Shown piece by piece: positions 59,900 to 64,000 of a DNA stretch of 64,000 bases. The notes under the pieces were generated by a model. The model was not told where the DNA came from. It saw only the letters and a list, made by a program, of their open reading frames with translations, and did no database searches. Source of the DNA: an uncultured Eubacteriales bacterium (GTDB taxonomy: Bacteria; Bacillota; Clostridia; Oscillospirales; Acutalibacteraceae); the NCBI GenBank assembly GCA_934486895.1, contig CAKSQZ010000002.1:52440-116439 (forward strand), read 5' to 3'. Each line of letters starts with the position of its first letter. The stretch's first letter is position 1. Made by a program: the position numbers and the translations under genes.

Positions 59900-62300
59900 T
59901 TTTATTAAACCCACGCTGTGTGCCATACGGGCCAAAATGCAAGGTGCCGGCAGATTTTTGCCAACCTGGCGTTGCTGCCATTATGGCGTTAAGCTCTCTG
60001 GTGTCGGTGTTTTTCATTTCTTTAATGTTGCCGCCGAAAGCCTCACACCAAACCTCAAGGGCGCAAATGCGATCACGTGGCACAAGGTGCAGGCTGTCGC
60101 TGCCCATTGTTACGCCGCCCCAGAACATACGCCTTTTATCAAGCGGCCACTTACTCCAATCGTCCGGCACCGGTCGCTCCATAAATTCACGCACAATACC
60201 CTCACGGCTGGATGCCTCTCTGTGTTCCTCTTGCTTTTCCTTGGCGGCATCCTCAATGGCACCGGATAAGTAAAGCGGCTCACCGGCCTGCCAGCGTACA
60301 TACGCCTCGGCCCACAGCTGATCTATTTCCGGATCGAGGTCACGCCATACGCTTTTGGTGTGCCTCTGTTCGCCGGTGTCTATCGGCCAAAAACGGCGGT
60401 TGCCGGTGGTGTCCTGCAAGTATTCAGCGGTGTTGGTGGTACCGAAAAAGATGCAGGTGCGGGGCAGTTCCTTAACATTACGCCCATAAGCCGCACGGAA
60501 ACGATCCGCACGGAGGCTCAAAAACTGCTTAATGCGGCTTACATCGGTACGCCGGAAAGCATCAAGCTCTGATACCTCCACGAGCCAAACGCCCTGGAGC
60601 AGTTCGCTTGCCTCTTTACCCTCAAAGGTGCGTATGCTGTCATTAAACCAGCCACGGCTCATTTTATCCAACAGGGTGCTTTTACCGATGCCCTGCGGAC
60701 CTGCCAAAATAACCATATTGTCATACTTGCAGCCGGGTGTCATAGCACGGGCAACGGCGGCAGTAAATGCCTTGCGGGTTACAGCCCTGTTGTATGCCGT
60801 ATCTTTTGCGCCGAGGTAATCTATAAAAAGGCAATCGAGGCGGGGCACACCATCCCACTTGCCCTGCAAGCCTTTGAGGTAGTCCTTTACATCGTTAAAA
60901 GCGTGGGCGTTGGAATGGAGGGAAAGAGCCCCATCCACTTTGCCGTTGCCGGAAATCTTATATACACGCTCAAGGTACCAGTAAAGCCCTTGATTATCGT
61001 TATCATCCCACAGGCGGCGTTTTTCCCGTTTATCCCACGGCAGGGAGCCGAGCACCTCACCACGGCCGGCAAATTCGTTGAGCGCAAACTTGCCTTTAAG
61101 CAGGGGATCGTGTTCCAGGATAATACGCACATTGTCGATTGTGGCTTTAACGGCACCCGTCTGGGCGTTCTTTTCAAGCAGCACCATCCAATTTTCCGGC
61201 TCCTCGCTCTCATCAGCGGCGATGCCGTCAAAGTCCTTAACGGCACTTTCGTACCGTTCCTTGCTTATGAGCGCACTAACATCCGAAAGTCCGCAAGCAT
61301 ACTCACACATAGCAAGGTAGGAGGGTAGGCGGTTGGTGGGTGAGCCTGCGGCTGCGGTATCGTCTTTATCACCGTACTTGTGTAGGCGCACAAGGTCAAA
61401 GGCGTTTACAAGGCGGCCGCCGCAGGGATCTGTTGCGTGGTGGCTGTATAAAAATTTGCCGTCATCGTAAAGCACGGCACCGCCCGTGGTAGAGCCTCCG
61501 AGGTATGTATATCTGCCGGGCATATTGTCAACCGGCTCATAAATACCGGGGAGCAGCTCGTCCATTGCACGCTGTATATCATAGGTGCGGCAGAACGCGC
61601 CCACAACGCCGTTTTTGCCGTCCGGATCACCTTGCTTTACTGCCAGCTTGGTAAACCGCGCCTGCCCCGGCAGGGCGGGCCACTGTGTCATATCGTGCCA
61701 ATCGGCGTACTGTGCAAGCAGGCCATCGGCAGATAAAAAAGGTTTATCGCCTACAACATACACATACTCACTATCACGGCAGCAGCTCGGCCAATACATA
61801 AGACGGCTGGGCTCAAAGGTTGTGGGGTCGGCGTATTCAAGGCCTATATATTCAGCCGCTTTACGGGCGATGGGCTCGTATTCGTCAGCCGTTACCGTTC
61901 TGTCAAGTGGAAAGAGCACACGCAGACGAGGGGCAGCTGGCTGGTGTTTTCGGGTGCTGTAAACACAGTACCCACAGCCCAAACCCTCCACAATGCGGAG
62001 CACATTGTCTTTATGCCCTGCGGGTATGTTGTCAAGGTCAAGGGTGATAATATCACGCCCTGCCACATTGTTGGACTTGCGGCGCGGTCCGTTAAGGGTA
62101 CCGCCAACAAAACCGCCAATATCCTTTAGATCGTCCTGCTGTGCTTTTTTTAGGTTTAGGTATTCTGCAAGGGTTTCGGTGCCCCTTGCGGGCACTTTTA
62201 ATTTTTGCCATAATTCCGATACCATAAGCGTTTGCGAGGTCCAAACGGTTGCACGCCTGCTTGCACCGGAGGCTATGGCGATTTTACGATCATATTGCAT
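59895..62300 (-). CDS. VapE/VirE-type replication protein with N-terminal primase domain
   Basis: 801 residues. The N-terminal part (about 1-240; DIITLDLDNIPAGHKDN, YSTRKHQPAAPRLRVLFPLD, PSRLMYWPS) resembles archaeo-eukaryotic primases of prim-pol type. A linker follows, then a VirE/P4-like superfamily III ATPase with Walker A VILAGPQGIGKSTLLDK, Walker B WLVEVSELDAF, and TCIFFGTTNTAEYLQDTTGNR. It is the phage initiator helicase-primase. The iteron-like array lies at its 3' end. Confidence 0.93.
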   Translation of the reverse strand: MQYDRKIAIASGASRRATVWTSQTLMVSELWQKLKVPARGTETLAEYLNLKKAQQDDLKDIGGFVGGTLNGPRRKSNNVAGRDIITLDLDNIPAGHKDNVLRIVEGLGCGYCVYSTRKHQPAAPRLRVLFPLDRTVTADEYEPIARKAAEYIGLEYADPTTFEPSRLMYWPSCCRDSEYVYVVGDKPFLSADGLLAQYADWHDMTQWPALPGQARFTKLAVKQGDPDGKNGVVGAFCRTYDIQRAMDELLPGIYEPVDNMPGRYTYLGGSTTGGAVLYDDGKFLYSHHATDPCGGRLVNAFDLVRLHKYGDKDDTAAAGSPTNRLPSYLAMCEYACGLSDVSALISKERYESAVKDFDGIAADESEEPENWMVLLEKNAQTGAVKATIDNVRIILEHDPLLKGKFALNEFAGRGEVLGSLPWDKREKRRLWDDNDNQGLYWYLERVYKISGNGKVDGALSLHSNAHAFNDVKDYLKGLQGKWDGVPRLDCLFIDYLGAKDTAYNRAVTRKAFTAAVARAMTPGCKYDNMVILAGPQGIGKSTLLDKMSRGWFNDSIRTFEGKEASELLQGVWLVEVSELDAFRRTDVSRIKQFLSLRADRFRAAYGRNVKELPRTCIFFGTTNTAEYLQDTTGNRRFWPIDTGEQRHTKSVWRDLDPEIDQLWAEAYVRWQAGEPLYLSGAIEDAAKEKQEEHREASSREGIVREFMERPVPDDWSKWPLDKRRMFWGGVTMGSDSLHLVPRDRICALEVWCEAFGGNIKEMKNTDTRELNAIMAATPGWQKSAGTLHFGPYGTQRGFNKI

Positions 62301-62607
62301 AGCGGTTACTCCTTACCGCCTCATCATCTGGCAGCTTTACATCTTTATCGACGTAAAAGCAGTATTGCAGTTCAAGTTGTGCACCTGCGCTTAAACGATA
62401 CCCCGGCAGGAAAGCAACCACATCTGCGGTGTCAATCATTGCGAAGCAAATACGCATATAGTCGGCTTTTTGCATACCCTGCGGCATCCAGGAGGGGTTA
62501 AGTACGGTGTAACCCTTTTTTTTGTACGCCTCTGCGGCGGTATTAAACTTTGTTTTATAATCGGGATCGCCGGTGATTTTTCCGGCTATGTATATTTTAG
62601 TTGCCAT
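62290..62607 (-). CDS. DUF4406 protein (nucleoside deoxyribosyltransferase-like)
   Basis: 105 residues: KIYIAGKITGDPDYK, VLNPSWMPQGM, MIDTADVVAFLPGYRLSAGA with QLELQYC. DUF4406 has the nucleoside 2-deoxyribosyltransferase fold, and phage copies may alter nucleotide pools or modify bases. It overlaps VapE by 11 nt. Likely cytoplasmic. Confidence 0.88.
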   Translation of the reverse strand: MATKIYIAGKITGDPDYKTKFNTAAEAYKKKGYTVLNPSWMPQGMQKADYMRICFAMIDTADVVAFLPGYRLSAGAQLELQYCFYVDKDVKLPDDEAVRSNRYAI

Positions 62608-63145
62608 ACTTGTTTACCTCATTTCCCCAGACATCCCAGCCCGGTGTTGTATTCCTTGCAAAAAGCTCTATGTAAGAGTGATCCCCCCCCATCAGCTCTC
62701 GGATCTTATCTCGTGTAATATCCGGCTTTTGGGAATGGGCACGCAGCGGTGCAAAAATAAGTTGGCTTACGCTGTTGCTTGCCCTGTGTGGCTTACCCTT
62801 AACGGCTATAAGGCACGGTTCTGTGTTGCCCCTGGTCCAGCGCCCAAGACCGAAAAAGTAACCGTTACCACTGCGGTTTTGTTTTACCCACTGAAAACCG
62901 ATGCTTTTATACTTAAAGCCCCACGCCTCAATTACTTTCAATGCCTCTTTGAGCATAGGGTAAGTTGCCCAAAGGAAAAGCACGCAGTTATCAGCCGCCA
63001 GATCCTGCACCGGCAGGCTGCATATATCCTCAATACGCATTGTGGGATAGTGGTCGGCAGCATTGCCGTTGCATCGCTTGTCCTGGTAACTCCACGGCGG
63101 ATCTGCGTATATAACGCTGTATTTTTTATTTGGAAAAGGTATCAT
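62597..63145 (-). CDS. MT-A70-family DNA adenine methyltransferase
   Basis: 182 residues starting MIPFPNKKYSVIYADPPWSY: the DPPW catalytic motif, then NCVLFLWATYPMLKEALKVIE, GFQWVKQNRSG and HSYIELFARN as in MT-A70 N6-adenine methylases of phages. It may protect phage DNA from restriction. The ATG at 63145 has GAGG 7 nt upstream and lies in the previous gene's end. Confidence 0.93.
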   Translation of the reverse strand: MIPFPNKKYSVIYADPPWSYQDKRCNGNAADHYPTMRIEDICSLPVQDLAADNCVLFLWATYPMLKEALKVIEAWGFKYKSIGFQWVKQNRSGNGYFFGLGRWTRGNTEPCLIAVKGKPHRASNSVSQLIFAPLRAHSQKPDITRDKIRELMGGDHSYIELFARNTTPGWDVWGNEVNKYGN

Positions 63146-63875
63146 TGTTTGCCTCCTTAGAAAAACGATCCTCAAGTTCAAACACGCCTCTGGGCTGTCC
63201 TTTGTAGTAGCCTTTCATTGGTCGCTCAAGCACAAATTGCAGGTAACGCAGCCTTTGCCAATATTCGGGCAAAAAGTTGTATATGTTCCGCAATTCCTTG
63301 AGGTTTTTATTACAACAGCACCAGCAGGAAACACGATCCAAAATATCATAAAGGCGTATTATTTTTTCTGCCTCGCCGTCGGTATTCTCATACCAGTAAA
63401 AATGGTGATCGTAACAATATTGGAGGCACTCTGCCTCTGTCATATTCCAAAGCGTTGCAAGCGGTGCAATTTTGTAAGGCTCCAACCGTTCAAGCCTTTG
63501 CTGCTCATCTGCTGCAATTCCTATATACACGGTTGCATTTTTGCTTTTTGCGTAACGGTCAAGGGCTTTGAGCTTTTCAGTTGTACCCCAGCGGCATAAG
63601 CCGCCGCACCATCCATAACCTTTGCGATCTCTGCCTTTTACCGGCTTATCAAGCATTGTGTATAAAAATGGTTTTGCCGGTTTTAATTCGGTGTATGTAA
63701 TGCCTCTTACTTTCAGCATACCAAGGACAGCGTTACGCACATTGTATACGGCTTGAAATTCCATCCCGGTATCAAAGAAAACAACCTCGTTAAGCGGTTT
63801 GTTTTCGTATATCAGCCGGAGGAGCATTGCCAAACTGTCCTTGCCCCAGCTTACAGAGGCCATATAATAAGCCAT
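63126..63875 (-). CDS. Phage PAPS-reductase-like (adenine nucleotide alpha hydrolase) protein
   Basis: 249 residues. MASVSWGKDSLAMLLRLIYEN is the PP-loop, followed by EVVFFDTGMEFQAVY, GWCGGLCRWGTTEKL and a Cys cluster SCWCCCNKN. Phage members of the PAPS-reductase family are related to DndC and CysH but not proven enzymes; the Cys set could hold an Fe-S cluster and act in DNA or tRNA thiolation. The ATG at 63875 follows GGAGG. Paired with the methyltransferase. Confidence 0.88.
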   Translation of the reverse strand: MAYYMASVSWGKDSLAMLLRLIYENKPLNEVVFFDTGMEFQAVYNVRNAVLGMLKVRGITYTELKPAKPFLYTMLDKPVKGRDRKGYGWCGGLCRWGTTEKLKALDRYAKSKNATVYIGIAADEQQRLERLEPYKIAPLATLWNMTEAECLQYCYDHHFYWYENTDGEAEKIIRLYDILDRVSCWCCCNKNLKELRNIYNFLPEYWQRLRYLQFVLERPMKGYYKGQPRGVFELEDRFSKEANNDTFSK

Positions 63876-63877
63876 TT

Positions 63878-64000
63878 TTACCGCCTCCATATCGGTGAAA
63901 TATAGGTAAACAGCTTTTCTGTTACCTTGAATTGGTTGCCCTTGTTTCTGTCGAGGGTGCGGGTAAAGGGCTTTTCCCACACACACACAAAGTCCGGCGG
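63878..64000 (-). CDS. Phage protein, C-terminal fragment
   Basis: Forty residues and a TAA remain before the edge: a segment FVCVWEKPFTRTLDRNKGNQ then FKVTEKLFTYISPIWRR. The stop overlaps the ribosome site of the next gene. Family not recognised; the gene starts outside the window. Confidence 0.6.
   Translation of the reverse strand, partial: PPDFVCVWEKPFTRTLDRNKGNQFKVTEKLFTYISPIWRR

Larger units (their letters stand above)
37280..64000. mobile_element. Prophage, left portion (HK97-fold siphophage; right end outside window)
   Basis: A contiguous minus-strand phage genome: early modification genes, replication, terminase, portal, protease, HK97 capsid, connectors, tail with frameshift, tape measure, Dit, Tal, baseplate, holin and amidase. 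It begins beside tRNA-Ser(GGA). No integrase, excisionase, cI-type repressor or right attachment site is in the window, so the element continues past 64000. No broken structural gene was seen except hicA, so it may be functional. The exact left end is a guess based on the tRNA. Confidence 0.93.

Overview
The window is chromosome of a Gram-positive gut-type Clostridia (Ruminococcus/Oscillospiraceae-like) carrying the left part of a tailed-phage prophage. The assignment rests on the ispH-ribosomal S1 fusion, the rpmG-secE-nusG-rplK-rplA operon, dockerin-bearing secreted proteins, a CsbB/GtrA/YfhO teichoic-acid glycosylation operon, strong sigma-A promoters and A/T-rich intergenic DNA. No marker gene allows a species call.

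Chromosomal part (1-37280), mostly minus strand. 1-5085: alr-lacZ-ung-uppP, apparently one operon. 5096-10380: a PAP2 phosphatase, then baiN-like flavoprotein, cmk, plsC and the ispH-rpsA fusion. 10377-13921: DUF5685, DnaJ-domain protein, an ECF S-component-like membrane protein and a secreted transcobalamin-like DUF4430/alpha-alpha-barrel protein. 14113-18911: uvrB-uvrA on the plus strand. 18998-22648: two small membrane proteins and the rpmG-secE-nusG-rplK-rplA operon, whose SecE carries an unusual N-terminal membrane domain. 22720-27297: three-component cell-envelope glycosylation operon. 27361-29886: a dockerin-serpin beside a dockerin-legumain-like protease. 29981-31434: nrdR-mrp. 31396-31597: an orphan small RNA unit. 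31642-36887: birA-metF-MetH activation protein-metH-DUF3783. 37188-37279: tRNA-Ser(GGA), the likely phage attachment gene.

Prophage part (37280-64000, right end outside the window). Read right to left on the minus strand it holds DNA modification/early genes (PAPS-reductase-like, MT-A70 methylase, DUF4406), replication (VapE-type primase-helicase, VRR-NUC, SNF2 helicase) with an iteron-like array, a late regulator, HNH, PLD-like, small and large terminase, portal, ClpP-type protease, HK97 capsid, connectors, tail genes with a programmed -1 frameshift, tape measure, Dit, Tal, BppU-type baseplate protein, holin and amidase endolysin. Three accessory units interrupt or flank this module: a plus-strand operon of a very acidic protein plus a small HTH protein (acr-aca-like layout), a hicAB toxin-antitoxin pair whose hicA is frameshifted in an A8 run, and a plus-strand small RNA after the lysis genes.

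The most striking item is that small RNA (about 38431-38618). It has its own near-consensus promoter and terminator, folds into several hairpins closed by a 9-bp long-range stem, and contains one exact Cas12a (type V-A) CRISPR handle, AATTTCTACTGTTGTAGAT, with no array and no cas gene in the window. The best reading is a phage RNA anti-CRISPR (solitary repeat unit) aimed at Cas12a; a Cas12a-directed regulatory guide is the alternative.
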